NCBI RefSeq assembly: GCF_019320115.1
Contig: NC_089595.1
Span: 114,349,162-114,413,161, forward strand
Source: Miscanthus floridulus
Taxonomy: Eukaryota > Streptophyta > Magnoliopsida > Poales > Poaceae
Length of the DNA stretch: 64,000 nucleotides
Direction of reading: 5' to 3'
The notes beneath the pieces were generated by a model, which was not told the DNA's origin, did not search any database, and saw only the letters and a list, made by a program, of their open reading frames with translations. Position numbers and translations under genes: made by a program. Below, one piece after another: positions 44,876 through 56,613 of the stretch (position 1 is the stretch's first letter; each line of letters starts with the position of its first letter).

Positions 44876-46416
44876 AATTTTCTGAAGAACATGCAAGCAC
44901 GAGTCCAAAGCCCAGGACAGCTCAGTCTGCATCCAAACTGATCAATCAGGACCAGTTCAAGGTTACAGCTAGCTACAGTTAACTTGTAGTTAAGTATACA
45001 TGTGGGATAATCGTTGTGAAACTCAAATCTAATAGTATTATAGTATAATATAGTATAATACGATCTCATTCAGATGTGCAGGGCAGGCAGAAACCAGCCC
45101 CGGCCCGTGCACCAATAATCATCAGACTAAACTACTAATAATGTTCTAGCCGTTAACAGCTATCCATCTTTATCGGACTATCCATCTCAAGGGCCAGGAT
45201 TTATTAAAGATATTACCTCCTGAGAAGCAAATATATTTCTTTTTTTCTCTCTCGATTTAAGTAAAAAAGCTCCTGCATAAGCTAGGCAATTTAAAAGTGT
45301 CATTTCAAAAACAAAATGAAAAGAATTTAAAAGTGGAGAAGAGACAAGACAGCACAGAAGGTTGCAGAATTGAGTATTGGCGACTGGCCGGAGGAATCGC
45401 GGCGCTTTGAGGCGCACCAATCCGGAGATCCCGGCCAGGCGCTATGAATTCGGCCTAACACAAGCAGCAGCACGAACCGCGTCGACCAAGCTTTGCAGCT
45501 TCCAATTAGCAAATTTGCTTAACGAAAACCGAATTCGAGGCCAATTCATGCGCATTTTTCTATGCAGGAAGGCAGAGGAGTGCAGGAGCTGGAAGTTGTC
45601 TCAGTGCAAGCCTGACGGACAAGTGGTTGGGTAACGGACGCAAGGGGGATTCCTGGTTAGGCGTGACCAAGCTACTACTCCCTCGCGAGCGAAAGCGAGG
45701 TTGACGCGCGGAAAACGAGCTGCGGAGATCACTTTCTTTCTATGCTGCTAGACGTGGAGGAATATATGCCCCCTAGCAATCCACATCGATTTTCATTTAA
45801 TTTCTTCATTTCCCATCCACGAGTGATGGTCGCAGTCACGTCTTCCTTTGCCAGTGTGTTCACGTCTGCACACACTGCATATATGGTTCCCTCGCTTCTT
45901 TTCGCTCTCTTTATAGCGAAGGAATATGTTCTGCTAATCTTCCTCAGATGTTACTACTCCAAGAATCAGATCGCATGCATTGGTCTGGAACCTGCGCCGG
46001 CTGGGCTGGCTGCACGAAAACATGGGCGGCAGAATAACGCGTAGTAGTACGTGCCTGACGTCGACGACTGATCGAACCTGCGAACCCTTGGCAGTGAAGC
46101 AGTCCCTGCTTCTGCCCATCAGCCCATGCACGGTGCACCTGCTTCAACAGCTTCACGGACTGAAAGGCAGAACAAAAGCAAAAGATCATTATTCCTTTGT
46201 TGGAAGAAGAAAAGAGAGGAGGAATCAGAGAAAAGAAGAAGAAGAAGTGGTCTTGGGTCCGAGTGTTCGCTGAGCAAACTGCATTGCTTTTGCTTTAGCT
46301 TGTGGGCAAGCGAAAGGTAAGTGGAGGGCCGGGACATCACCGTACAAGTCGTTGCTTCCATCTCCTCTCCTGTCTCCTCCGGGTCGCGGGACCTTTCGTC
46401 GTTTCGATCCAGCCAG
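44876..46416. other. intergenic, no gene supported
   Basis: Mixed AT-rich and moderate-GC sequence. Open frames of up to about 100 codons are present without motifs or plausible splice structure. Confidence 0.4.
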
Positions 46417-46576
46417 TGTTCGGCTGAACTACGAGCCGGGTTGTTCGGCTTCTTTTTTCCAGCCAGAACAGTATTTTTCTCTCGTAATATTTCAACATGA
46501 ACAGTATTTTTTCTCTCACAATATTCCAGCATGAGCAGAGCATAAACAGTAAAATATTCATACCAGCCGAACACTC
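46417..46576. mobile_element. GTGTTCGGCT-family MITE
   Basis: Inverted ends GTGTTCGGCT and AGCCGAACAC enclose a doubled ACAGTATTTTT-CTCTC motif. Related to the CTGTTCGG copies. Confidence 0.7.
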
Positions 46577-47262
46577 CCAAAGTGCGTGATGTGGGTGGGG
46601 GGAGGGCTAAAAATCACGCGGCGTCTCGCGCTTCTCGATCGCGCCATGTCTAGATGCCTCTAGAAAATTGCCGGATGCCCGGTCACCTTTTCCTTTTTCC
46701 GGGCCCGGGCTCCGGGGACACGGAGGGAGAGAGCCGGAAATGGCAGCGCCGCGCGGCGATGCATAGGATGGCGCGAAAAAGGAGCGCGGGATGGACCGGT
46801 GGTGGAGCGCTGGAGGCTGCCTTTTTCGTTCCTTTTCTGCGTGCGTCTTCGGAGTTCAGAGTAGTGGTGGAGAGTGGAGACCGGGAGCCGTCTTGGCTAG
46901 GCCAGAGCCCGGAGGCGGCGACATCCACCATCAACACGCCTCTTTACATCTCAACAGGCAGCACATCCAGAGTTCAAATGAGCTCAGCTTTCACCAGAGC
47001 GCCACATTCAGAATCTCCAGGTGAGCTCATCAGCTTTCATCAGAGAACGATCGATACAGATGGATCGGGTACGCATAATGAAAATCTGCTGCCACAGACA
47101 ATAATCGGGCACCAAGGGACAGGATAGAGACAGAAGATTCTGAAGAAAACCAGGGGACAAATCACTCGTGTACTCCATAGCACTCAAGCACTGATCCGTT
47201 GATCCATTAGGGCAAGCACATGGAGGCTGCCTCACATAAAAGTTATCATCCACGTAGGATTA
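46577..47262. other. intergenic, possible gene remnant
   Basis: No gene is recognised. Near 46976-47045 GAGCTCAGCTTTCACCAGAG and a close variant GAGCTCATCAGCTTTCATCAGAG lie in direct order, a small imperfect repeat. Both strands have frames of 80-157 codons without known motifs. Confidence 0.35.
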
Positions 47263-47496
47263 GGGCGCGTTTAGTTTTCAAAAAATTTTAGGTTTGGCTA
47301 CAGTTTGGCATTTTCGTTTGTATTTGATAATTAGTATCTAATTATGGACTAATTAGGTTCGAAAGTTTCGTTTCGCGATTTCTCACATAACTGTACAATT
47401 AGTTTTGTTTTTCATCTACATTTAGTACTCCATGCATAAGCCACAAGATTCGATGTGACACTTTGGGTCTAAAATTTTTAGAATCTAAAGAGGGCT
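47263..47496. mobile_element. GTTTAG-family MITE
   Basis: Starts GGGCGCGTTTAGTTTTC, contains GTATCTAATTATGGACTAAT, GTACAATTAG and ACTCCATGCATAAGC, and ends near TCTAAAGAGGGC. The right flank is not a clean duplication. Confidence 0.75.
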
Positions 47497-47666
47497 ATGT
47501 AGCTTTTTCTTGTAGGGTCATATCAAGGTCACGTCATTTTTTTTAATCTCTGTGCAATGGTAGGACAGACGTCACACGCCTAGAGAAAAGACATTTATCA
47601 GAGCATTTACTTCCAACACGTTGCTCTTTGACTACTTCTGCAAAAAGTGAACCGAGTCACGTGTTA

Positions 47667-47806
47667 GCCTGTTCGATTGGCTGGTTTGTATCGCTGCTGC
47701 TGGTTCATGAAAAAGTACTGCTGGCTGATTTGTGTGAGAGAAAAATAGTACTATTTTAACTAAAAATTTACGATCGTTTCCAACAAACTACGCCAAACGA
47801 ACAGAA
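47667..47806. mobile_element. CTGTTCG-family MITE
   Basis: Inverted ends GCCTGTTCG and CGAACAGAAT with AGTACTGCTGGCTGATTTG inside. Confidence 0.7.
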
Positions 47807-49760
47807 TGTGTATCTTCTCCGAGATGCACTGCCGACCTGCGGGGCTATCATTTCACCGCTTTTTCTTTACACGGGGCGTTCGAGCCTACGTGGCTGGACC
47901 AGGCCACCAGCCATGCAGACACGTACACTGGCCCGGAGTTCGGACGCAGCCCACACGAAGCGAAATACTGCGTTTAACTTTAATGATGACGGCAGACGAC
48001 ACGAGAATTATACAAAACCCTGCACTTTTTCATTACAGATAGAGAGAAAATACTATAGAGACTGCACTTGGCCACCACTGTTGTGCTGTCGCCCTGCCTG
48101 TACGCATCACGATTAGAATCATGATGATGGTTGTTGCTAGGACAACCAGCACCGGCCGTCTGCTTAACCATTTTTTTAGGTCTTTATTGATTTGAAAATA
48201 AGATTACATACATCGTTCACCAGGGCTTGTGCGGGGAGCTCTGTAATGATGCTCCCCAGTTCCGGACTTCCGGTAGTTAATTACGCACGGCATCAAGGCA
48301 TGGCGCCTGCATATTCGACGCTGCCTTTATTTTCTCCACCGAAAGAAGATGGGTTCTTTAGCTCCATGAGTCCATGACACGACGCCGCTGCATGAGTAGA
48401 CGAATGATGCATGGATCTGCATGTAACCTGAACAGGCAACAGCAAAGTGTTCTAGTTCATACTACTTCGGAAGAAGACCGACCAGCTCAATTTGAAACAG
48501 GCGTGTCAGTGATGGATAGTTGCGTGTAAAACTATTGCAGAGGCCAGAATAGAAGAATTTTTTGTATATAAAAATTAAAATTTGCCTTTTGAAGCAAAAC
48601 CATGGAATTTATTTCAGCAGAAAACGGGCCCAATTTGAAGCAACAAAATACTACTGCCTCGTGGTTCCTGAAGCCCATTTAATTTCGTGGACAATGAGAG
48701 CACCTGGGTCCTGTTCCGTCCTGGAAAAGGGAATAGTTAAACCAGCAGCCCAATACGTCGGCAACGAAGGAGGGTTAGCCCGTTCAACATTACGGTCCAA
48801 GCCTGTTATTTCATTCATGGGCCTTAGCCTACTCTTGGGCTGCTATTGTGCTACAAGACATCACTTGTGTTCGATGAAAGGCGATCTTATTCTCTCTTTT
48901 TTTTTTACCGAAACAAAACAGTAGCCCGACTCGTGCAGCTGCAGCACGCAGGCCGCCCAGGAAGCCGTCGCGGCGACAACGTGGGCACGGCGAGACGCTC
49001 CACGTGTGCCGTGACGCGAGACGATCTCCCCCGGCCTCTGCACGGGCGGCTGCAGCAAGGCAACTCGGTAAGCGCCGCCGTGCCGACGCGCCGTTGCCGT
49101 GCGGCCACGAGCGAGCGCACCGAATGCAGCCGCCGTGCCCGGGTTTTTCCACCCTGCGCCGGGGGCTCCTCGCTTGTCGCGGTCCAGCCTCCAGCGTCAT
49201 CGGTCGCGCTCGCGCACCGGCACGGCGAAAAGTCTGCGCGCGCGCGAGGTGCCCTGTGCCCGAGCTGATCAGCGATCCGGTCAATCGCTCTGACTACAAC
49301 TACATGGCCTTCGTTGATCCGCTGCCTGACTGCCTGCGTGCGGCGTGCCTGCCTTGGTCTCCCAATCCAATCCGGTGCGCCCATGCCTGATGCTTCTCCA
49401 GCTCTTCTTCCCCTGACCCTGAGACCGAAGCGACAACGGCATGTCGCCACCATGGCCGCACATTTGACTCCGGCGCTGGATTTGTCTCCGTTCACCGCAG
49501 CAGGAGTTAGGCCGAGACCGTAGCTTTTTTTTACTACCTCTCCACTGCTGGCGGTAAACTAGAAAGCGTCCCGTGCCGTGCCGTGGAAAGCCATAGGAGG
49601 AACTCTGACTTTTGGGGAGACGAAGATGCTGCGTGCAAGTGCAATGCACTGTCGTTTCTTCTGCAAGGCGCACGAATTACGGCGATGCATGCCGGGGGCG
49701 CCAACACAGACGAGTGAGGGACAGACATCTCTCTCGTTTCGTCTCATCTCTCGTCATGAC
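47807..49760. other. intergenic, no gene supported
   Basis: On the minus strand near 48180-48190 CAATAAAGACC could be a poly(A) signal of a minus-strand transcript, but no coding exon upstream (48190-48400) is recognisable. The part at 48900-49500 is GC-rich with long open frames on both strands (up to 196 codons), which I attribute to composition. Confidence 0.35.
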
Positions 49761-49883
49761 ATTCTGTTCGGCCGAAACGATTGTGGATTATAAGCTAGAA
49801 GTACTGCTGGCTGGTTCGATGTGAGAGAAAAATACTATTGCAGTTTATAATTCACGATCGTATAAGCTGAAACGAGCAGGACG
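49761..49883. mobile_element. CTGTTCGG-family MITE
   Basis: ATTCTGTTCGGCCGAAACGA at the left and GCTGAAACGAGCAGGACG at the right, with GATTATAAGCTAGAAGTACT inside. Confidence 0.7.
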
Positions 49884-50138
49884 ATTATTCTGCTTGTTCC
49901 ACGAGCACAACCAAAGCGAAAGCACAATACTGGTTGATGTCTTGATGGAGTACGTCTGGTTTAGTTCCTCCATCTCTGAAGTTTATTTTCTATCCCATTA
50001 AATGTTTAGACACATGTATGAAATATTAAATGTAGACTAAAAAATAACTAATTACACAGTTTACGACTAATTTGCGAGATGAATTTTTTAAACCTAATTA
50101 GTCCATGATTTGACAACGTGGTGCTACAGTAAACACAT

Positions 50139-50607
50139 GTTATCGACAGAATATTGTCGGCAATCCTCCGAGGGGTATCCCACGAAGGTAGATTGATCGG
50201 CAGAGGTGCGCGTAATCAATAACAAGAAGGCAACAGAGACGCAAGAGTTAGACAGGTTCGGACTATCTGCACGACATAATACCCTACTCCTATGGTATGT
50301 TGGTTTGTATTGGCTGTCGTAAGATATTGCGTGTGTGATTGGATATGGGATAGGGCATGCTGACTAGGGGACCCCTGCCCCTCCTTATATACTCTGGAGG
50401 GGTAGGGTTATAAGCAAAGTATCCTAGTCGGTTACATTACAAGTATTATATTACAATATCTGTAATATTCGATCAAATCTTCTAGATGTTTTGCAGTGTA
50501 CGCGCGAGCAGTGTCGTGCGCCGCAAGTCTTGAATCTTGTGGGCTTGACCGTCCCTGACCGTGCGGCCCAAGTTCCTTGTCGTGGGTACCTAGGGTTATA
50601 CCCCCCA
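50139..50607 (-). repeat. left (3') LTR of the non-autonomous element
   Basis: Contains ATCCCACGAAGGTAGATTGA, AACAAGAAGGCAACAGAGAC and GGTTATACCCC, all repeated in the right LTR. Confidence 0.75.
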
Positions 50608-50678
50608 TAGCTAATCTCCGAGCCCATTGTATCCTTTGAGCAGCGCCGTCTTGAACAAGTCCGACTAGTTTGACGTGA

Positions 50679-50820
50679 AGCCGACTAGTTTAACAGGTGA
50701 TCCGAGCAGTGTAAGTCAAAGCCGATCAGTTTAACTGGCGACCTGGGTGGTGAAAATCAAAGCCAACCAGTTTAACTGGTGACCTGAGCAGTGAAAGTCA
50801 ATGCCAACCAGTTTAACTAG
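50679..50820. repeat. 41-bp tandem repeat
   Basis: Three full units of 41 bp (50679-50719, 50720-50760, 50761-50801) plus a partial one, each starting AGCCGACTAGTTTAAC or a close variant and ending AAGTCAA. Confidence 0.85.
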
Positions 50821-52579
50821 TTAGAAGACCTCGGACTTAGCCGAGTAAGGCTTATCAGAAGGATGTAAGGGGCTCAAGATATAATTTGAAATTTCTTCCC
50901 CTTAGGAGAAGTGTAGCCACTTAGACTCCATCAATAAGGAGGGTGAATCAAGAAATAAGCACTTTACTCACCGCCTGATGAAGTATAGCCACTTAGTCCC
51001 CGAGCCTGCTGGAAGATGAAGAATGAATCTTGAAGTAGGGTCAAAGAAATGAAGTCTGAAATCTTGCCGACGTCATCTGATATGCGCGTATCAAGACCCC
51101 AGATGTGCTGTCCAAGATCAGCACCCTGATCCAAACAACATGGAGCAGTTTGATAGCACATCGATGAGACGTAGCAAGACCCGGTCGCTAAGGGAGTCCT
51201 CAGCCTTAGCTGACAACTCTTGTACGAAGAATCCAAACGCCGAGGAGTCCCCAACTTAGGTGGTAAGCCCCCAGCATAGCTGACGATGAAGCGCGAGCGA
51301 TGAACAGTCTGGCCAACTGGTCTGCGGCGAAGTGAGCACTGAGTAGAAGTGATCGGCGAACAGTCCGATCAACTGGTCGGCGACGAAGTCCATAAACCTA
51401 GCGGTTCGACCAGTTGATTGGCGGAGAAGTCTGAGTACCAGATGGTCTGACCACCTAGACGATGATCTTGCACTACAAATATGTAGAATGAGATAGTATA
51501 TGATGTAAAAATAAAATATATGAACTCGACGATGAAGAAAATAGAGCGGAGTAGATAAACATTATGTCTGTTTGAAGTGTTCATATTTTAAATATAAGGT
51601 AGTGTTTAGTTCCCAAAATTTTGTAAAATTTTTCAAGATTCTCCGTCACATCGAATCTTTGGACGCATGCATAAGCATTAAATATAAATAAAAAAATAAA
51701 ACTAATTACACAGTTTAGACGAAATTCACGAGACGAATCTTTTAAGCCTAATTAAACTATGATTGGACACTAATTGCTAAATAACAACGAAAGTGCTACA
51801 GTGTCATTTCCTAAAAAAACGCCAACTAAACAAGGCCTAAGTAACTTCCTTCCGGTTGGTTCTATATCGCGTCATCAGCCCTGACTAGCCCAAGCTCTAT
51901 AGCGCGGAGTGGCCGGCACCCGTGTACACGTAAGAGAGAGAGCGTCGCCAAGGAGCCCCTACCGACTATCCATAACGCAGAGCGTGGCTCGTGCATGTGT
52001 AGGACCGAAATCGAGGTCAGGGTCGTTTCTAGGTGTTGCGAGTAAGAACGTGGCTGGTCGGCGAGTCGAGCGAAGAATATCTTAAAGATAATTCGCATGG
52101 AGAACAAATGGAGATTATTGGAGACATTAATCATGGAGACATATTGGAGAAATAACAATAGGAGAAAACATGCCAAAACTTGGAGAAAATTGAATTAAAT
52201 TTAGATATAGGAAGGGTACTTATCTTTAGTGAGAACGTCTGATCGGCGACGCATGACGTTATCTGGTCAGGTTTGGAGTTCTTTGGTCTGTCGTCATGGC
52301 GGTGGTCATGGTCGTCATAGCACAATTCTACGCGGCGATCATCATTGCGATGCAGCTGGTGTCGAAACGAGTAGTCCGGGTGACGTCGTCCTTATGGTAC
52401 TGGTCAGCCTTAGGCAGATTAGTTTCGGGGAGATTGTTGACATGGCTGCATTCGATCTGGTTGGAGAAGCGATACTGCATGGCGCTTTGATAGACGGTCG
52501 AGCGGAGCAGTCGACGTGTAACGATGTCCGAGTAGGTAAATATTGCGTGGACGACTTGATTAATGGCTCGGGCGGCTTG

Positions 52580-53640
52580 GTGTAGGAGCAGTAGGAAGGT
52601 CCCTAATCCTGGTGGATCTCGTTGACCTAGCAGTGCACAGCTTTAAGCATTGCGGCGACCTTGGCAACCTCTGGCGTTTGTTCGAGCCATGCGAGCTCGT
52701 TAGCGGTCACGGCTAAGTTGGCGCTTGGGGTCTTGTAGACATCGTGTCCATCAACACGGACGAATTCATCGTTGAGGTTGCGGCGGAGTGGGCGTGGCCT
52801 CCCTTGCGAGTCGAGTTGTTCTCCGTTGTGAACAGCCTCAGCTAACACAATGGCGGCCTCATTCGCTCGGTGCTACGCACGATTGGCGTTTCTGTTGACG
52901 CGAGCTGCGCGGTCCTCATTGGTTTCTCCATCCCGTGGAGGGCTGTCGATGCTAACATTCAAAATCCCGCCTCCTCGGAAGGGTGGAAAAGGAGGTTGGA
53001 CGTCAGCGGTTTCGACGACAATCTCTATAGAGCCCTGAGACTCAGAGTCTGGTTTTTCCTCTAGGATGATGTGGATGGATTCTTCGGGACGTTGGCCGAT
53101 TTGTAGCATATTGACAGTCGGCGAGAGCTGGTCGACAATCGGGTTGGCGAGAGGATAGATGTCTCCAATCTGATCGGCGAATTTGTCCCTTAGGGCATCC
53201 TGATGGATGGTGGCCGTATCCCTTGGAGTTTGTCGATTGGCTTCCTATAGATCGGAACCGGAAGATGGTCGGCGATGAAACATAGTGGTCAAAGCTGATT
53301 CCGTGAGGGAGAGGTAGTCGGCGAGTTTCTAGCTGACCTGATCGATGGATGCGATTAGATCGTCGTTGCCAACCTGCTTCCTCGAGTAGCGGGGCAACAG
53401 GCGGTGAGTTATTGGTGAAGACGGCCTCGGAGGCGGTTATGAGATTGGATCTGCTGTTGTAGGCGTTGGTGTGGTCGGCGTAGAATCGATCTGCACCGTC
53501 TTGAAGATCTCTTCGTCTCCATCAGCATTGATGACCCAAGAGATCGATCCGACCATAAAGATCTGGCCAGGCTCAAGAGAGGACGATCTTGAAAAGTGTA
53601 CCATCTTGTTTGTTATGGAAACCGCACGCACACCCCTACC
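52580..53640 (-). pseudogene. gag-like remnant of the non-autonomous element
   Basis: Directly after the primer region the minus strand can be read, with frame changes, as SSSLEPGQIFMVGSISWVINADGDEE, then TADVQPPFPPFRGGGILNVSIDSPP and NLNDEFVRVDGHDVYKTPSANLAVTANELA. These phrases resemble N-terminal Gag-type proteins of grass gypsy-related elements. No zinc knuckle or pol is seen. Confidence 0.5.
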
Positions 53641-53650
53641 TGGTGCACCA

Positions 53651-54118
53651 ACTATCGATAGAATATCGTCGGCAGTCCTCTGAAGAGTATCCCACGAAGG
53701 TAGATTGATCGGCGGAGGTGCGCGTAATCAAGAACAAGAAGGCAACAGAGACATAAGAGTTGGACAGGTTCGGGCCGTCTGCACGACGTAATACCCTACT
53801 CTTGTGGTCTATTGGTTTTGTATTAGCTATCGTATGATATTGCGTGTGTGATTGGATGTGAGATGGAGCATGCCGACTAGGGGACCCCTACCCCTTCTTA
53901 TATACTCTAGAGGGGTAGGGTTATAAGAAAAGTATCATAGTCGGTTACATGATAAGTATTAGATTACAATATCTATAGTATCCGATCAAATCTTCTAGAT
54001 GTCTTGCAGTGTACACTGAGCAGTGTCGTGCGCCGCAAGTCTTAAATCTTGTGGGCTGGACCGTCCCTGACCGTGCGGCCCATGTCATTTGCTGTGGGTA
54101 CCTGGGGTTATACCCTCA
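53651..54118 (-). repeat. right (5') LTR of the non-autonomous element
   Basis: The minus strand begins TGAGGGTATAACCCC and ends …TCGATAGT before the primer-site-like sequence. It matches 50139-50607 over its length with many substitutions. Confidence 0.75.
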
Positions 54119-54321
54119 CACATATGTTAATGATGGATTAATTAGGCTTAATAAATTTGTCTCACGGATTACTAATAGATTCTGTAATTTTTTTATTAGT
54201 ATCAAACATCACATATGATGCCCTCACGTAATATCCGACGTGACACCCTAGATTTAAAGGAGGTCTTACTCGTGTGCATGCATACATTGTTTAACACTAT
54301 CACCGCACTGCCAGACGGAGA

Positions 54322-55384
54322 TATAGTTGGCCATTTGGCCCGGGCACTACGGGCCAGCCCAAGCACGACACGAATCAGCACGGCCCAGGAACGGCCTGGC
54401 CCGACGGCCTTCGTGCTAGTGCCTGGCACGGCCCGGCCTTAGTGTCGTGCCTAGGCCGCCATTCTGGCCCGTAGTGCTGGCCCGGGCATGGCCCGATATC
54501 ACGTTTGAGTATATATATGGTGACTTAGTCAGGGTTTCACTCAGTCTCTCCCTCTCTCTCCGTCTGCGCGCCCGCCCTATCTTCACCCGAGTGCACGCGG
54601 CGCTCCCTCCCCCGTGCAGCGCTGCCACTCTATCTCCCTCTCTCTCTCCCTCTCCATAGCCAGCAGGCAGGGCAGCGCCCCTCCCTCTTCCCCATGTGGA
54701 GCTCTCCCCATGCGGCGCTCCATCTCTTCCCCGTGCGACGCGGACCCTCCCTCTCCCTCTCCACATCCGGCAAGCAAGGCGGTGCCTCTCTCTATCCATC
54801 TCCTGGCGCGGATCCGGCGAGGTGGAGTTTGTTGGTGGCGGATCCGGCGGGGAGGAGCTCTCCGATGGTGGATCCGGCGAGGAGGAGCTCTCCGGTGGCG
54901 GATCCAGCGAGAAGGAATTCGTTGGTGGCGGATCCGGCAAGCACGAGCCTGCCGACGGTGGATCCGGCGGGGAGGAGCTCTCCGGTGGCGGATCCGGAGC
55001 GGAGCAGTCTGCTGGTGGCGGATCTGGCGCGGAGAAGTCTGCTGGCGGCGGATCCGGCGCGGAGGAGTCCGCTGGCGGTGGATCCAGCGAGCACGAGCAC
55101 ACCGACGGATCCGACGGGGAGGATGCGGGCTCAACGCGGCTCCAGCGCGCGAGCGGATGCGCGTGACACGACGGCGCAGCCCCAGCAAGCGGCGACACTG
55201 CTGGGCCACCGTGCCCAGTGACACGGCACGGCACGGCTAAGACCTGATAGTGCCGTGCCTGGGCTGACACCTCGGCACGGCGGCACTAACAGGCACGGTT
55301 CGGCTAATCTACCGTGCCGCGTAGTGGTCGTGCCCGGCCGTGCCCGTGCTAGTGCCGTGCCATGCGCCCGTTTGGCCAACTATA
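54322..55384. mobile_element. hAT-like non-autonomous element (1.06 kb)
   Basis: The inverted ends TATAGTTGGCCA… match perfectly over 12 bp. Flanks GACGGAGA (54314-54321) and GGCGGAGA (55385-55392) form an 8-bp duplication with one mismatch. Sub-terminal regions are packed with GGCACGG/CCGTGCC words on both sides, as in hAT elements with many transposase-binding repeats. No transposase core is present. The interior carries a plus-strand open frame (54696-55166) with a 10-residue repeat. Confidence 0.75.
54811..55110 (+). repeat. 30-bp coding minisatellite (Gly-Ser-Glu repeat)
   Basis: About ten to eleven units of 30 bp, nearly all with GGATCC at the same phase, encode the ten-residue repeat GGGSGGEELS and variants (GAEQSAGGGS, KHEPADGGSG). 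Every unit keeps the frame. All six frames are open here because the unit is a multiple of three and GC-rich. Confidence 0.85.
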
Positions 55385-55431
55385 GGCGGAGAACAGTTTG
55401 CGAGCGAGAGTTGACCTCGGCAGTCGATTTC

Positions 55432-55452
55432 GCAGCAGCAGCAGCAGCAGCA
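55432..55452. repeat. (GCA)7 microsatellite
   Basis: Seven GCA units followed by GCG GCG GG. Confidence 0.9.
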
Positions 55453-56180
55453 GCGGCGGGATGGGACACGGGATGCCGCGCGCAGCCGGGCCGGACGTGA
55501 GAAGAATCTAGCTAGCCCAACGAGGCGGAGCGTGCAGGCTGGGCATGTGCCCGTGCACCGTGGCGCGCGCACGCACGCGGCGCGCTTGTCCCCGCCCGTT
55601 CTCGTGCCGCGTGCCTGCGGCTGCGGTTGCGAACGCGTCTTTGCTGCTGCGTGCGCAATGCAGCCGTGTGTGCCGGCCGGAGATGGATCTCTGATCTGAT
55701 GCTGTGCGTGCAGCGTGCTGACAGCGTGCGCGCAGGAGAGTGCTGGTGCTGGGCCAAGCACGAGACCTGCTCGGCCTCTGCATTCTTGCTCCATTCTCAG
55801 CTCTGAAACCGGTTCGCGAGTGTGAAACTGACCACCTGTGGTAGACTCGGGAGCGTGCCTGCCTGTGCACGCGTGCATATGCAACATGATGGTGCAGAGT
55901 GCAGATCATGCACGAGCCACTCCAGACTGTGAGCACTTCATGTGAGATACTACTGACTACTGAGTGAGTGAGATGCGCATAGATACCCACATGTTTTGCT
56001 TATCTACTTTTCAGCCGGTTTGTATTTATTTTGGCTTATTCTCTATCACCGAAACTATATTAAATTAGCCGAAATACCACGAGCAGAACATGGCCACCGA
56101 CTATTTACGAGCACTTCAGGCCCGTCTAAGCACAAAACGCCTCTTAATGTAAACAGAACGCCTCTTAATGTTTCTGTATA
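55453..56180. other. intergenic, no gene supported
   Basis: GC-rich to about 55750, then mixed. Minus-strand frames of up to 192 codons carry no known motif. Confidence 0.4.
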
Positions 56181-56438
56181 CTCCATCCATACTTAAAAAA
56201 TAAAGTCGTTTTGGACAAAGCTTGGGTCAAACATTGAGAATATAAATCATGAATAATTTTTAAGTTGTTGAGTTTGGAAATATGAAAACCATATGCATAA
56301 ATTTGTCTTGAAAAATACTTTAAAAAAATCACATATATCACTTTTGGATAAATATCTTTATAAAAATAAATAGTCAAAATTATGCTTTGGAGACCGTGTC
56401 GCTGTCCAAAATGACTTTATTTTTTAGTATAGAGGAAG
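56181..56438. mobile_element. Stowaway (mariner) MITE
   Basis: The 258-bp element has inverted ends CTCCATCCATACTTAAAAAA… and …TTTTTTAGTATAGAGGAAG, with inner arms AAAGTCGTTTTGGAC and GTCCAAAATGACTTT. It is flanked by TA on both sides, the mariner duplication. Confidence 0.85.
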
Positions 56439-56475
56439 TATATAAACATTGTTTCTATACAGAGCGCCTATTAAT

Positions 56476-56613
56476 CGTCCTGTTCGTTTGGGCTTGTTTG
56501 ACTTATAAGCCGTAATTTTTCAGTCAACGAACAATATTTGTCTCTTACACTAAATCAGCTAACAGTACTTTCAGCCATGCCTTATCGGTCAAATAAGCCC
56601 CAGTGAACCGGGC
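56476..56613. mobile_element. CCTGTTCGTTTGG-family MITE
   Basis: CGTCCTGTTCGTTTGGGCTTG at the left, GCCCCAGTGAACCGGGC at the right, and CAGTACTTTCAGCCATG inside. Confidence 0.75.

Larger units (their letters stand above)
50139..54118 (-). mobile_element. LTR retrotransposon without pol (non-autonomous)
   Basis: Two related LTRs of about 468 bp (50139-50607 and 53651-54118) flank a 3-kb interior with no reverse transcriptase, integrase or RNase H. The 5-bp duplication CACAT flanks it (50134-50138, 54119-54123). Orientation is minus: next to the right LTR the minus strand reads TTGGTGCACCAGGTAGGGG, a plausible degenerate primer site, followed by a gag-like remnant. The LTRs are clearly more diverged than those of the Copia element at 23225-30107, so it is older. 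Confidence 0.75.
49957..54262. mobile_element. GTTTAG-family MITE split by an LTR element
   Basis: The left half at 49957-50138 (TGGTTTAGTTCC… GTGGTGCTACAGTAAACACAT) and the right half at 54119-54262 (CACATATGTTAATGATGG… GACGTGACACCC) join into one known long form of the family. CACAT is present at both borders as the duplication made by the inserted LTR element. Confidence 0.75.

Noticed and set aside
46119..46580. 153-codon minus-strand frame
   Set aside because: Its N-terminal part is a MITE read in one frame (ends GTGTTCGGCT/AGCCGAACAC), so it is not a gene.
48829..49495. Long minus-strand frames up to 196 codons
   Set aside because: GC-rich region open in nearly all frames; residues are Arg/Ala-biased and no motif is visible.
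54416..55270. 284-codon minus-strand frame with Pro/Asp/Ser repeats
   Set aside because: It is the antisense reading of the 30-bp minisatellite and needs no separate gene.
55309..55990. Minus-strand frames of 160-192 codons
   Set aside because: Overlap the hAT element end and a GCA microsatellite; no motif.
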